From positions 515,244 through 579,243 of the forward strand of contig NZ_BBXD01000008.1 of the NCBI RefSeq assembly GCF_001570545.1: a DNA stretch of 64,000 nt, in the 5' to 3' direction. The DNA comes from Herbidospora mongoliensis. GTDB taxonomy: Bacteria; Actinomycetota; Actinomycetes; Streptosporangiales; Streptosporangiaceae. Made by a program: the position numbers and the translations under genes. Under the pieces are notes generated by a model. It saw only the letters and a program-made list of their open reading frames with translations. It had not been told where the DNA came from and did not search any database. The first letter of the stretch is position 1, and each line of letters begins with the position of its first letter. Below, one piece after another: positions 23,561-32,362 of the stretch.

Positions 23561-23752
23561 TTGATGATCTCAATCTCTCTTGTGGTCCTGCTCGGCCTGG
23601 CGGTGTTCATCGCCCTGCGCTTCACCTACCTGCGCTTCACCCACGCGCTCCTGTGCGTCCTGTTCGGCTTCTACCTCTCCGAGACGGCCGCCGCTCCCGA
23701 AGTCCGCCGCTTTATCTCCATCGTCATGGCGACCGTCTTCGGAGTGTCCTGA
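23561..23752 (+). CDS. Small membrane protein of the transfer operon
   Basis: A 63-residue protein with two hydrophobic segments (ISLVVLLGLAVFIALRFTYL and FTHALLCVLFGFYLSE) and a third weaker one at the end. GGAAGGAGG lies 10 nt before a TTG at 23561 and 13 nt before the ATG at 23564, so the first codon is undecided; the product differs by one residue only. It is likely a partner of the FtsK-like transfer protein at the membrane. Confidence 0.6.
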   Translation: MMISISLVVLLGLAVFIALRFTYLRFTHALLCVLFGFYLSETAAAPEVRRFISIVMATVFGVS

Positions 23753-23850
23753 CGCCACTCGACGCGCCAACCGTCGCTGAACCACCCGTAATCGCAGCTC
23801 ACAGCCTGGCCAGGCTCAGCCGGCACCACACCGAACAGAAGGAATCGCTC

Positions 23851-23952
23851 ATGCGCATCACCCCGTCACCCACGACCAGCTACACGGGCCAAACGCCCAC
23901 GACCACAGGAGGTGTTTCTCACGATCAGCACGCCGAGCCGCTCACTCGTTGA
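23851..23952 (+). CDS. Very small hypothetical protein
   Basis: A 33-residue frame with a good GAAGGA site 7 nt before its ATG. The product is Thr/Pro-rich (MRITPSPTTSYTGQTPTTTGG) and has no recognisable feature. It overlaps the next gene start. It may be a real tiny protein or a leader for the following gene. Confidence 0.4.
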   Translation: MRITPSPTTSYTGQTPTTTGGVSHDQHAEPLTR

Positions 23953-24319
23953 CCTTCAGGAGACCCGCGCCCGACACCGCCGAGTCCTCGATCTGATCGC
24001 CCGCCGCCCTCGACTGCGCGGCATGCTCCTGCTCACCGAAGACGGCCGCACCGTCTTGAGCGTTCTGAACCTCATCCCCGTTCTCTGCGCCGAAGTTGAA
24101 CGCCTTTCCCGCCGAGTCGACAGCGTGCGACTGGACCACGCGAACCTGACGGCCGCCGTGCGCGCCACCCTGGGGGCGCACGCCGACGGAGAGCCTGACC
24201 CGCTGTACTACCTCCGCGATGAGCTTTCCGCGGAACGCCCCCACCCTGAGCACGAAGAGCCTACCGGGCGACGTCGCTACCGCCACCCGTACACGTCAGA
24301 TGCGGGGGAGCGCCAATGA
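23912..24319 (+). CDS. Hypothetical protein preceding the FtsK-like gene
   Basis: About 131-135 residues. The body is helical and charged (DLQETRARHRRVLDLIARRPRLRGMLLLTEDGRTVLSVLNLIPVLCAEVERLSRRVDSVRLDHANLTAAV), probably with a coiled coil. The only in-frame standard start, GTG 23912, overlaps the AGGAGG ribosome site itself; codons at a normal distance are ACG (23921) and ATC (23924), so a non-standard start is possible. The stop overlaps the FtsK-like gene (ATGA), so it is coupled to transfer. Confidence 0.65.
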   Translation: MFLTISTPSRSLVDLQETRARHRRVLDLIARRPRLRGMLLLTEDGRTVLSVLNLIPVLCAEVERLSRRVDSVRLDHANLTAAVRATLGAHADGEPDPLYYLRDELSAERPHPEHEEPTGRRRYRHPYTSDAGERQ

Positions 24320-26118
24320 ACGCGCACAGACGACTCAGCCGCCATCAAATGCGCCGTCACGCACGGCGCATGCGCCGCGTGGGCGTCGAGCCGGTCATGT
24401 TGATGACCGGTGACGCGCCGTTCGGATCGGCCGCGATTGTGGTCATCTGCTCGTGGCTGTGGCGCTACCGCTCCGAACTTGCGCCCATCGCCGTGGCCGT
24501 CCTGGTGGAGCTCACCGCCGTGATGCTGCACATCGGCGACTCCGATTCCTGGGAAACGATCCTGGTCGCCACGGCCGTCACGGCGTGGCTGGTCGCCCTG
24601 TTCGGCCACTTGGCCGGCCTGAGGCGGGGCGTCGAACGCGCCTACGCCGTGGTCTGCCTGCTGCTGGTCGGCGGGTGGCTCTCGGCCGCAACGGCGTCGG
24701 GTCCCAGCTCAGCACCATTGCCCGTCCTGCTGATCGTCGGCGGGATTCTGACGGCTCTGCCGTGGTGGGCGCATCGTCGCCGACGTGCCCGTGTACGGGT
24801 AGAGCGCACCCTGGCGGCATGGCCAGAGATCGCCCAATCGATCGGCCTGACCGGCTCGCGCATCCAATCGGCCGTGGTCGATCTGTGGGGTTACCGTGCC
24901 CGCGTCGCTTTGGCCCGTGGCCAGACCGTCGAGGACGCCATGGGCAAACTCCCCGCGCTGGAATCGGCGTTGGGCACCCGTCGTGGCGCGGCGCGTATCC
25001 AGCCGATCCCCGAACGCGCCAACCGGCTGGAACTGCGGATCATCGAAACCGACCCGCACGCCGACGCCATCGTCTGGCCGGGACCGGCGATCACCTCGAT
25101 CACCGAACCCGTCGAGCTGGGCGTCTTCGAAGACGGCACCCCGGTAACCGTCTCCCTGAACCGCCGTCACGGCCTGGTGGGCGGCGTGGCAGGCGCCGGC
25201 AAGAGCGGCGGAGTGAACGTCATCATGGGCAACCTGACGGCCTGCCCCGACGTGATCGTGTGGGGCGTCGACCTCAAACGCGGCATGGAACTACTCCCAT
25301 GGGCATCCTGCCTCGACCGCATCGCCACCACCCCCCAGGAAGCAGACAAGCTACTGGCCGATGCCGTCGCCATCCTCGACGGCCGCGCCGAAATGCTCGC
25401 CATGAACGGTGTACGGGTCTGGGAACCCACCCCAGAGGCTCCCGCGCTGGTTATCGTGGTCGACGAGTACGCCGAACTCGCCGACGACGCACCAGAAGCG
25501 ATCCTGAGCGCCGACTCGATCGCCCGACGCGGACGCGCCGTGGCCGTGACCCTGGTGGCAGCAACTCAACGCCCATCACAGAAGGCCATGGGCAACAGCG
25601 CCGTGCGCTCACAGATGGATGTGCGCGTCTCGTTCCGGGTGAGGGAACGTCGTGACGCCGACCTGATCATGGGCCAGGGCATGCACAAAGCCGGCTGGCA
25701 CGCCGACCGACTCGACGCACCCGGCAAGTTCCTGATCAGCGCACCCGAGCACGACAGCCCACGCCGGGCCCGTACCTACCTGCTCGACGACGCCACCGTT
25801 CAGGCCACGGCCGAACGCCACGCCGACCGGCGGCCGTCCCTCGATCCGGTATCCCTGGTCGCCCTGGAACAGGGACCTCAAGCCACCGCAGAACCCCAGG
25901 GCAGGCACGCCCGCAACGGCAACCATGAAGGCGTGGAAGACGTCCTGTGGGATGCGCTTCGCGAGGCACCTGAGCAAGGCGCGACCCTGGGCGAACTGAT
26001 CGACGCAACCGGCATGAGCCGGCCATGGCTCTACAAGCGGCTCCGGGAGCACGCCGACGCCGGTCGAGTGATCCAAGTCGCCCGAGGTCGATGGCGGGCG
26101 ATCCCCTCCGCTGACTAA
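24316..26118 (+). CDS. FtsK/SpoIIIE-like DNA translocase (TraB/TraSA type transfer protein)
   Basis: A 600-residue protein. The basic N-terminus is followed by membrane helices near 38-50, 55-75, 82-100, 108-125 and 134-152, then a cytoplasmic motor: Walker A GVAGAGKS (290-297), Walker B LVIVVDEYAEL (378-388), VTLVAATQRPS as the sensor region. A winged-helix domain closes the protein (about 530-600; LGELIDATGMSRPWLYKRLREH), comparable to the DNA-reading gamma domain of FtsK or TraB. Such single motors move double-stranded DNA between mycelial cells in actinomycete conjugation. The start overlaps the preceding gene by 4 bp. Confidence 0.93.
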   Translation: MNAHRRLSRHQMRRHARRMRRVGVEPVMLMTGDAPFGSAAIVVICSWLWRYRSELAPIAVAVLVELTAVMLHIGDSDSWETILVATAVTAWLVALFGHLAGLRRGVERAYAVVCLLLVGGWLSAATASGPSSAPLPVLLIVGGILTALPWWAHRRRRARVRVERTLAAWPEIAQSIGLTGSRIQSAVVDLWGYRARVALARGQTVEDAMGKLPALESALGTRRGAARIQPIPERANRLELRIIETDPHADAIVWPGPAITSITEPVELGVFEDGTPVTVSLNRRHGLVGGVAGAGKSGGVNVIMGNLTACPDVIVWGVDLKRGMELLPWASCLDRIATTPQEADKLLADAVAILDGRAEMLAMNGVRVWEPTPEAPALVIVVDEYAELADDAPEAILSADSIARRGRAVAVTLVAATQRPSQKAMGNSAVRSQMDVRVSFRVRERRDADLIMGQGMHKAGWHADRLDAPGKFLISAPEHDSPRRARTYLLDDATVQATAERHADRRPSLDPVSLVALEQGPQATAEPQGRHARNGNHEGVEDVLWDALREAPEQGATLGELIDATGMSRPWLYKRLREHADAGRVIQVARGRWRAIPSAD

Positions 26119-26252
26119 CTCAACGTAATCGGCTCAGGCGTTTGTCTACGTCTCCGTCTCGCGCGCGTCTGCACATAGGCGCTGAGACGGAGACAAAGAC
26201 AAACCCGGAGACATTCACAGCGAGTGACGAGGCAACGGAGGGAGGTGCGCGC

Positions 26253-26429
26253 ATGAAGGCATACACAGTCGAGCAGATAGCCGAGATCCTCAGCGTCGGG
26301 CGGGACAAGATCTACTACCTGCTCCGTACGGGTCAGCTCAAGAGCATCAAGATCGGCAAGTTACGCCGGATCACCGATCAGCACCTTGCCGACTTCGTTT
26401 CTTCCCTGGAGACCATCGACGAGGCGTAG
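26253..26429 (+). CDS. xis: Excisionase (Xis), helix-turn-helix
   Basis: A 58-residue MerR/excisionase-type protein: YTVEQIAEILSVGRDKIYYLLRTGQLKSIKIGKLRRITDQHLADFV is the whole DNA-binding fold. A strong GGAGGGAGG lies 7 nt before the ATG. It directs the integrase toward excision. It lies upstream of int as in other AICEs, but with a small ribbon-helix-helix gene between them. Confidence 0.9.
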   Translation: MKAYTVEQIAEILSVGRDKIYYLLRTGQLKSIKIGKLRRITDQHLADFVSSLETIDEA

Positions 26430-26452
26430 AACGCTGTGATACAACGTTCTAC
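26426..26452. promoter_or_regulatory. Inverted repeat, likely operator before the RHH-int genes
   Basis: Perfect 8-bp arms GTAGAACG and CGTTCTAC are separated by 11 bp, starting in the last codons of xis and lying about 45 bp before the ribbon-helix-helix gene. Short inverted or direct repeats of this size are what Arc/CopG-type proteins bind, so autorepression and control of int are likely. Confidence 0.6.
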
Positions 26453-26495
26453 AGTGCCTCTTGATAACTCCATACACCCGAAAGGAAGCCGTCTA

Positions 26496-26648
26496 ATGAC
26501 GAGCGACCGAACGACCCTGCCACCCGTCCGGGTGGATGCGGAGCTGAAAGCACGGCTCCGTAGGTACGCCGAGTCGCAGGAGCGGGATGTGTCGTGGGTG
26601 ATCAGGAAGGCGATCGAGGAGTACCTCAACCGTCACGAGAAGGGATGA
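26496..26648 (+). CDS. Ribbon-helix-helix (CopG/Arc type) protein
   Basis: A 50-residue protein from ATG 26496 with AAAGGAAG 8 nt upstream. LPPVRVDAELKARLRRYAESQERDVSWVIRKAIEEYLNRHE shows the beta strand followed by two helices of the Arc/CopG fold. It lies between xis and int with an inverted repeat upstream, so it probably regulates excision or integration. An extra small regulator inside the xis-int pair is not the standard pSAM2 arrangement. Confidence 0.85.
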   Translation: MTSDRTTLPPVRVDAELKARLRRYAESQERDVSWVIRKAIEEYLNRHEKG

Positions 26649-26652
26649 TCCC

Positions 26653-27834
26653 TTGGCCAAGATCCTGATCGGCAAGTACGAAGCGACCATCTATCCCGAG
26701 GGGGATGGCTTCACCGGAGCTGTCTCCCTCGGGTTCGCCCCCGATGGCAAGCGCCGGCGACTCAAGCGGAAGGGCAAGACCAAGACCCAGGTCAAGGACA
26801 AGCTCATCAAGGCCGTCAAGGACCTTGAGGCAGGGGTGACCGCATCGGAGAACTACACCGTGCGCGATGCCGTCAACGACTGGCTCAGCAAGGGTCTCAA
26901 AGGCCGATCCGAGGCCACGATCACCAAACAGCGCATTCTTGCCGAGACGCACGTGATCTCGAAGCTGGGCAAGACCACGCTTCAGGACCTACGCGCCGAT
27001 CACGTGGACGAGTGGCTAGACGAGCTCTCAAGTGGACTGGCCACCCGGACGCTACGGGATGTCCACAGCGTCTTGAAGCGGGCCATCCGGCAAGCTCAGG
27101 TGCGGGACAAGGTGGTCAGGAACGTCGCCGAGCTGGTCACCACGCCCACGGGAAAGGACGGGCGACCCAGCAAGGCGCTCACCCGGAAACAGGCGGAATC
27201 AGTGCTCAAGGCCGCCGAGTCGTCCGAACTACATGCCTACGTGGTGATCAGCCTCACCACCGGAGTCCGGACCGAAGAGGCTCGCGCGCTGCGCTGGGAT
27301 CACGTCGTCGCCTGGCTGCCGGCCAGCAAGACGTGGCGACCGGTTACCGAGGTGGGTTTCAAGCACAAGAGATTCGCCATCTACGTGTGGCGTGCCGATC
27401 GAGTAGGAGGTGACACCAAGACCCGCAAATCGCGGCGCACGCTGGAATTGCCAGTGCTCGCCGCTCAGAGCCTCAAGCAACACCACGCGCGTCAGGCAGC
27501 TCACAAGCTCACGGCAGGCGGAGCCTGGCAGGAACACAATCTGGCGTTCTGCCGGTCTGACGGGACACCGCTGGACGCCGGAAGCGTACGGCGGGCCTTC
27601 CGTAAGGTCACCAATGCCGCAGGGGTCGGAACTGACTGGACGCCCCGCGAGCTGCGTCACTCGTTCGTCTCCATCATGAGTGAACAGGGCGTGCCCATCG
27701 AGACCATCGCCGATCTCGTCGGGCATGCGGGTACCAGCGTCACGGAAGAGGTCTACCGGCACCAACTCAAGCCGGTGATCACCAAAGGCGCTCACACGAT
27801 GAACATCATCTTTGGTGGTAAGCCGTCGCGTTGA
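26653..27834 (+). CDS. int: Tyrosine-type site-specific integrase
   Basis: A 393-residue integrase from a TTG with GAAGGGA upstream. An Arm-type N-terminal domain (GDGFTGAVSLGFAPDGKRRRLKRKGKTKTQV), a SAM-like core-binding domain (VRDAVNDWLSKGLKGRSEATITKQRI) and the catalytic domain are all present. The active residues are Arg206 (TTGVRTEEARALRW), Arg335 with its His partner (RELRHSFVS), His358 (VGHAGTS) and Tyr368 (EEVYRHQ). It sits 100 bp from the tRNA-Pro gene it uses as target and reads toward it. The last 28 residues recur in a stump at 16835. Confidence 0.95.
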   Translation: MAKILIGKYEATIYPEGDGFTGAVSLGFAPDGKRRRLKRKGKTKTQVKDKLIKAVKDLEAGVTASENYTVRDAVNDWLSKGLKGRSEATITKQRILAETHVISKLGKTTLQDLRADHVDEWLDELSSGLATRTLRDVHSVLKRAIRQAQVRDKVVRNVAELVTTPTGKDGRPSKALTRKQAESVLKAAESSELHAYVVISLTTGVRTEEARALRWDHVVAWLPASKTWRPVTEVGFKHKRFAIYVWRADRVGGDTKTRKSRRTLELPVLAAQSLKQHHARQAAHKLTAGGAWQEHNLAFCRSDGTPLDAGSVRRAFRKVTNAAGVGTDWTPRELRHSFVSIMSEQGVPIETIADLVGHAGTSVTEEVYRHQLKPVITKGAHTMNIIFGGKPSR

Positions 27835-27884
27835 GTCTGAGTGAGATGGCTCCCCGATTGGCTCCCGAAGACCCTCAGACACAG

Positions 27885-27920
27885 AAAAGGGCCCGACCCG
27901 CTAAGCGGATCAAGCCCTTT
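27885..27920 (-). terminator. Terminator of tRNA-Pro, supplied by the element
   Basis: A hairpin with three paired blocks (AAAGGGC/GCCCTTT, TGA/TCA, CCGCT/AGCGG, each block separated by one mismatch) is followed on the minus strand by TTTTCT. It lies between int and the tRNA, so it comes from the element and restores a transcript end for the tRNA gene after insertion. Confidence 0.8.
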
Positions 27921-27926
27921 ACCTGC

Positions 27927-28010
<84 letters not shown>

Positions 28011-28056
28011 GTGGTTTCTGCCTCGCAAAGTCTAGCGGACTTTCGCCGCGCTTGCG

Positions 28057-28959
28057 TCATCGCGCCACGCGGGGGATCAAGGTCAGCAGCGTCGCCTCCG
28101 GCGGGCAGGCGAACCGCGCGGGCGCGAACGGCGACGTGCCGAGCCCAGCGGACACGTGGAGCCACGCGGCCTCGTGGTGGCTCAGACCCTTCACTCGGGC
28201 CCGATCGATCCCACAGTTGGTCACCAGGGCCCCGTAGAAGGGGATGCAGAGCTGCCCCCCGTGCGTGTGCCCCGCCAGGAGGAGCTGGTAGCCGTCCGAG
28301 GCGAACCGCGTCATGTTCCTGGGCTCGGGGGAGTGCATGACCCCGAGGCGCAGATCGGCGTCGGCCGGGGCCGCCCCCGCGATCCGGTCGTAGCGGTCGA
28401 GGTCGATGTGGGAGTCGTTGATCCCGCCGACGGCCACGTCGAGGTCGCCGACCTTGAGGCGGGACGTCGTGTTGTTCATGTCGAGCCAACCGGCCGCCGT
28501 CATCGCCGTGCCGAGCTCCAGCCACGGCAGGTCGGGGATGTTCCGCTTCTTGCTCTCGGTCTTGGACGTCCGCCACAGGTAGCGGGCCGGGTTCTTGAAA
28601 TGCGGCGAGTACATGTCGTTGGAGCCGTACACGAAGAGGCCCGGGAGGCCCAGGAACGGCTCGACGGCGCGCAGGTAGGCGGGGATCGCGTCGGGGTGGG
28701 AGATCGTGTCGCCCGTGTTGACCACCAGGTCGGGCTCCAGCGAGGCCAGTGACCGCACCCAGTTGATCAGGCGGGTCCGGCCGGGGGTCAGGTGCAGGTC
28801 GGAGATCTGCAGGATCTTCACGGGCCGCCGCCCGGGTTCGAGGACGGGCACGTCGAAACGGCGCAACCTGAACCAGTTGCGCTCGACGATCGACGCGTAG
28901 CCCAGGCCGGCGAGCCCGAGACCGACCACTCCCAGAGGTACCGCAACGACTTTCCGCAC
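28057..28959 (-). CDS. Membrane-anchored metallophosphoesterase (YkuE/YaeI type)
   Basis: A 300-residue protein with an N-terminal hydrophobic anchor (VVAVPLGVVGLGLAGLGYA) and a calcineurin-like fold: ILQISDLHL (metal site 1), VVNTGDTI (site 2), FVYGSNDMY replacing the usual GNHD, and LLLAGHTHGGQ (site 3). The GSND variant occurs in this subgroup. Members hydrolyse phosphoesters of lipids such as UDP-diacylglucosamine in some bacteria; the substrate here is unknown. Next to the tRNA, it marks the return to chromosomal sequence. Confidence 0.88.
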   Translation of the reverse strand: MRKVVAVPLGVVGLGLAGLGYASIVERNWFRLRRFDVPVLEPGRRPVKILQISDLHLTPGRTRLINWVRSLASLEPDLVVNTGDTISHPDAIPAYLRAVEPFLGLPGLFVYGSNDMYSPHFKNPARYLWRTSKTESKKRNIPDLPWLELGTAMTAAGWLDMNNTTSRLKVGDLDVAVGGINDSHIDLDRYDRIAGAAPADADLRLGVMHSPEPRNMTRFASDGYQLLLAGHTHGGQLCIPFYGALVTNCGIDRARVKGLSHHEAAWLHVSAGLGTSPFAPARFACPPEATLLTLIPRVAR

Positions 28960-29040
28960 ATCCCAATCATGCCCGAACGCCGGGTGAGCCCGGGATAACC
29001 CGGAGAGATCCCACTGCGGGACACGGCAAGATAAGGGGCC

Positions 29041-29496
29041 ATGAGCGCTCTCAAAGACAGGCTGAAGGCCGACCTCACGACTTCTCTGAAGGCCCGTGAC
29101 GACATTCGGCTGCGCACCATCCGCATGGCGCTGGCCGCCATCCAGGTCGAGGAGGTCGCGGGCAAGGCGGTCCGCGAGCTGAGCGACGACGAGGTCGTCA
29201 AGGTCCTCACCAAGGAGGCCAAGAAGCGGCGCGAGGCGGCCGAGGCGTTCGCCGGGGCGGGCCGTGAGCAGCAGGCGAAGGCCGAGCTGGAGGAGCAGTC
29301 GGTGCTGGAGGCCTACCTCCCGGCCCAGCTCTCCGACGCCGAGCTGGCCGCGCTCGTCGACGAGGCGATCGCCGAGACGGGGGCGGCCGGGCCGCAGGCC
29401 ATGGGCCAGGTCATGAAGGTCGTCAACCCGAAGGTGGCGGGCCGGGCCGAGGGCGGCCGGGTCGCGGCAGCCGTGAAGGCGCGGCTGGCGGGCTGA
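29041..29496 (+). CDS. GatB/YqeY domain protein
   Basis: A 151-residue YqeY-type protein: SALKDRLKADLTTSLKARDDIRLRTIRMALAAIQ at the N-terminus, LEEQSVLEAYLPAQLSDAELAALVDEAIAETGAAGPQAMGQVMKVV toward the end. This is the tRNA-binding tail domain of the GatB amidotransferase subunit occurring alone. Its role is not established; in many genomes it sits beside phosphoesterase or PBP genes as here. A terminator follows directly. Confidence 0.92.
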   Translation: MSALKDRLKADLTTSLKARDDIRLRTIRMALAAIQVEEVAGKAVRELSDDEVVKVLTKEAKKRREAAEAFAGAGREQQAKAELEEQSVLEAYLPAQLSDAELAALVDEAIAETGAAGPQAMGQVMKVVNPKVAGRAEGGRVAAAVKARLAG

Positions 29497-29510
29497 TCCA
29501 GCCCGTACGG

Positions 29511-29556
29511 AACGGCTGAGGGCCCTCCCCCGCTCGGGGAAGGGCCCTCAGCCGTT
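29511..29556. terminator. Bidirectional terminator
   Basis: A perfect 16-bp stem (AACGGCTGAGGGCCCT pairing with AGGGCCCTCAGCCGTT), extended by further CCCC/GGGG pairing in the loop, fills the space between the convergent yqeY-like and PBP genes. No T-run follows on either side, but the stability and placement support termination in both directions. Confidence 0.85.
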
Positions 29557-29557
29557 C

Positions 29558-31813
29558 TCAGCCGTTGTCGGGCGGGATGATCACGCCACCGCCGTTGTCC
29601 GGCGGCGGCGGCGGCTCGAAGTCGTTGCCGCCGTCGTTGTCGCCGCCCCGGTCGTCGCCGCGGTCGTCACCGCCGCGGTTGTCGCCGCGGTCGGGCTTCG
29701 GCTTGGGCTTGGGCTGGCACAGGCCCGGCGAGCAGCCGCCGAACTTGGACATGTCGACCCGCGTGAACGACGTGGCCGGCACGCCCTTCAGCGCCTTCAG
29801 CATCGTGTCCTTCCAGATCGGGCCCGAGATCGAGGCGCCGTAGACGTACGGGAAGGAGTCGCCGCCGATGGTGACGCCGGTCAGGTCGTACTTGAAGGCG
29901 CCGCGCGGGTCGCCGATGCTGACGGCGGAGGCGAGGTCGGGGGTGTAGCCGGCGAACCAGGCGGCGGTGTAGCCGTCGGTGGTGCCGGTCTTGCCGGCCG
30001 CGTCGCGGCCGATGCCGCCGACCCCGGTCATGGTGCCCTTGGTAAAGACGCCGCTGAGGATCGAGCTGGCCGCGTCGGCGACCTCCTCGTCGAGCACCTG
30101 GTCGCAGTCGGGCTTGTAGTTGGTGGCCTTGCCCTCGCGGTCGACGATCTCGGTGATGACGATCGGCGCGCAGTACTTGCCGCGGGCGCCGATGGTGGCG
30201 TAGGCGTTGGCGACCGTCACCGGGTCCATCTCGTTGACGCCGAGGGTGAAGGTCGGGACCTCGCGGAGGTCGGCGCCGTCGGCCCGGTGGATGCCCAGCT
30301 TCTTGGCCATCTTGACGACCTTGCAGAGGCCGACGTGCTCTTCGAGCTTCATGAAGAACGTGTTCACCGAGCCCCAGGTGCCGGTCTGGAGGGTGTTGAA
30401 CCCGCCGGCGCCCTCACTGGAGTTGAACACCTGGTGGGTCTCGCCGGTCCGGTTGCCCTCGCAGTCGCGGAACGGCGACAGCGAGTTGGTCGGGATGTCG
30501 TAGGTCTTGCCGGTGGCGAACCCGTCGTTCAGCTTCATGCCCTCGTCGAGGGCGGTCAGCAGGGTGATCACCTTGAACGTGGAGCCCGCCTGGAAGCCGG
30601 AACCGCCGCCGTGGGAGCGGTTGGCCGCCAGGTTGTAGCTCATCTCGTTCTTCTTCTTGTTGTCGCCGAACTTCCGGCTGGCGGCCAGCGCCTTGATCGA
30701 ACCCGTGCCCGGTTCGACCAGCGCCTGGGCCGCGACCTGATCGTCGCTCGCGTAGACGTGCTTCTTGATCGCCGCGTCGGCGGCCTTCTGCATCTTCGTG
30801 TCGAGCGTGGTGCGGATCGTCAGGCCACCGCGGTTCAGGAAGTCGCGCCGGGCCTTCTGCGTCTTGCCGAAGTCGGTGTTGTTCAGGATGTCGTTCTGCA
30901 CGTAGAGGCAGAAGTAGGGGTAGGAGCTGTCCTCACAGCCGCCCGGCATCTTCTCGCCCTTGTAGCCGAGCTTCTCCTTCTTGGCCTCGGCCGCCTGGGC
31001 GAGCGAGATCTTGCCCAGCTCGGCCATCCGGTCGAGCACGGTGTTGCGGCGGCCCAGCAGCCGCTCGCGGAACTCCTTGCCCCGGCCCGGGTCGGTCTGG
31101 CTCGGGTTCTGCACCGCGCCGGCGAGCGTCGCCGCCTCGTGCAGGTCGAGCTCGGAGGCGTGCTTGTCGAAGAAGCGCTTGGACGCCGCCTCGATGCCGT
31201 AGGCGCCGTCACCGAAGTAGGAGATGTTCAGGTAACGATTGAGGATCTCGGCCTTGGAGTACTTCTTCTCGATGGCCATGGCGTAGCGGATCTCGTTCAA
31301 TTTCCGCGTGTACGTCGCCTCGATCGCCTTCAGCTGATCTTCCTCGGTCTCGGCCGAGTTGAAGATGACCAGCTTCACGTACTGCTGGGTGATCGAGGAG
31401 CCACCCTGCACGACGCCGCCGCCGAAGATGTTCTTGGTGAGCGCGCGGACCGTTCCCTCGATGTCGAGGGCGCCGTGCTCGTAGAACCGGAAGTCCTCGA
31501 TCGCGATGATCGCCTGCTGCATGACCGGCGCGATTTTGCTCAGCGGCACGGATTCGCGGTTCTGGAAGTAGAACTGCGCGATCTGCTTGCCGGCCGAGTC
31601 GAGCAGCACGGTCTTCTCGGGCAGCGGGGGCTCGTTGAGCTCCTCCGCCTCGATGCGCAGCGACTCGACGCCTGACTTGGCGCTGAACCCGGCTCCGCCC
31701 ACGGCCGGCAGTCCGACCGCCGCGGCCAGCACACCGGCCATGGCAGCGGCCACGATGAGCTTGACGAGGGTCAAGATCGCGTTCCCGAAACGGGCTTTGC
31801 CTGAAGCTTGCAC
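29558..31813 (-). CDS. Class A penicillin-binding protein (transglycosylase/transpeptidase)
   Basis: About 751 residues from the GTG at 31813; a GTG at 31864 would add 17 residues and no ribosome site decides. Short cytoplasmic start, one membrane anchor (LTLVKLIVAAAMAGVLAAAVGLP), then glycosyltransferase family 51 (EDFRFYEHGALDIEGTVRA, GGSSITQQYVK) and a transpeptidase domain (GSTFKVITLL with the active Ser and Lys, and KTGTTDGYTAAWFAGYTP). The tail is Lys/Pro then Asp/Gly-rich (PKPKPKPDRGDNRGGDDRGDD). It builds peptidoglycan outside the membrane. Next to wblA, it is the PonA2 counterpart; PASTA domains are missing here. Confidence 0.93.
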   Translation of the reverse strand: MQASGKARFGNAILTLVKLIVAAAMAGVLAAAVGLPAVGGAGFSAKSGVESLRIEAEELNEPPLPEKTVLLDSAGKQIAQFYFQNRESVPLSKIAPVMQQAIIAIEDFRFYEHGALDIEGTVRALTKNIFGGGVVQGGSSITQQYVKLVIFNSAETEEDQLKAIEATYTRKLNEIRYAMAIEKKYSKAEILNRYLNISYFGDGAYGIEAASKRFFDKHASELDLHEAATLAGAVQNPSQTDPGRGKEFRERLLGRRNTVLDRMAELGKISLAQAAEAKKEKLGYKGEKMPGGCEDSSYPYFCLYVQNDILNNTDFGKTQKARRDFLNRGGLTIRTTLDTKMQKAADAAIKKHVYASDDQVAAQALVEPGTGSIKALAASRKFGDNKKKNEMSYNLAANRSHGGGSGFQAGSTFKVITLLTALDEGMKLNDGFATGKTYDIPTNSLSPFRDCEGNRTGETHQVFNSSEGAGGFNTLQTGTWGSVNTFFMKLEEHVGLCKVVKMAKKLGIHRADGADLREVPTFTLGVNEMDPVTVANAYATIGARGKYCAPIVITEIVDREGKATNYKPDCDQVLDEEVADAASSILSGVFTKGTMTGVGGIGRDAAGKTGTTDGYTAAWFAGYTPDLASAVSIGDPRGAFKYDLTGVTIGGDSFPYVYGASISGPIWKDTMLKALKGVPATSFTRVDMSKFGGCSPGLCQPKPKPKPDRGDNRGGDDRGDDRGGDNDGGNDFEPPPPPDNGGGVIIPPDNG

Positions 31814-32062
31814 GAGGCTAAGCGTACTTCGGAGCAAGGGGAGATTCGGTACCAAACGCACCACGTCGCATTACCCGCGCTTGAGATGACTAGTCATCTC
31901 CGGACACCGCCCCCCGCCAAATTTGGTCCCTGCGGGTCTGTCCATTCGGATGCGGAGTCTCATACGTTCTCCTCTGCGGCAACTGAATTTAGGAGGCTCG
32001 GCGACCGCGCCCGTCGGCCCCAGAAGTCACGACTGACCACCTAAGGGGAGTGGGGTCGAAAA

Positions 32063-32359
32063 ATGTGGATCACGGATTGGACCTCCCGTGCCGCCTGTCG
32101 AGGTGCGGATCCTGACGCTCTGTTCGTTCAGGGCGCCGCACAAAACCGGGCGAAGTTGATCTGTCGAGGATGCCCTGTCCGTACCGAATGCCTCGCCGAT
32201 GCGCTGGACAATCGCATCGAGTTCGGGGTTTGGGGCGGAATGACCGAACGGGAAAGGCGCGCCCTCCTGCGCCGTCGGCCCGACGTCGACTCCTGGCGCG
32301 ACCTGCTGGAGCTGGCGAAGGAAGAATACGAACGCACCAATGAGCTGATCGCCGGCTGA
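32063..32359 (+). CDS. wblA: WhiB-family iron-sulfur regulator WblA (WhiB4-like)
   Basis: A 98-residue WhiB-like protein. The four cluster cysteines are AACRGAD, LICRGCPVRTEC (CxxC...C), the turn motif is FGVWGGMTERERRALLRRRP, and a basic DNA-contact segment follows. Length and C-terminal extension (SWRDLLELAKEEYERTNELI) fit WblA/WhiB4. The neighbours settle it: a class A PBP on one side and a pair of ArsA-like ATPases on the other, as with M. tuberculosis whiB4 and Streptomyces wblA. Known roles are redox sensing and control of development and antibiotic production. It is convergent with the ATPase gene, 3 bp apart. Confidence 0.93.
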   Translation: MWITDWTSRAACRGADPDALFVQGAAQNRAKLICRGCPVRTECLADALDNRIEFGVWGGMTERERRALLRRRPDVDSWRDLLELAKEEYERTNELIAG

Positions 32360-32362
32360 CCC

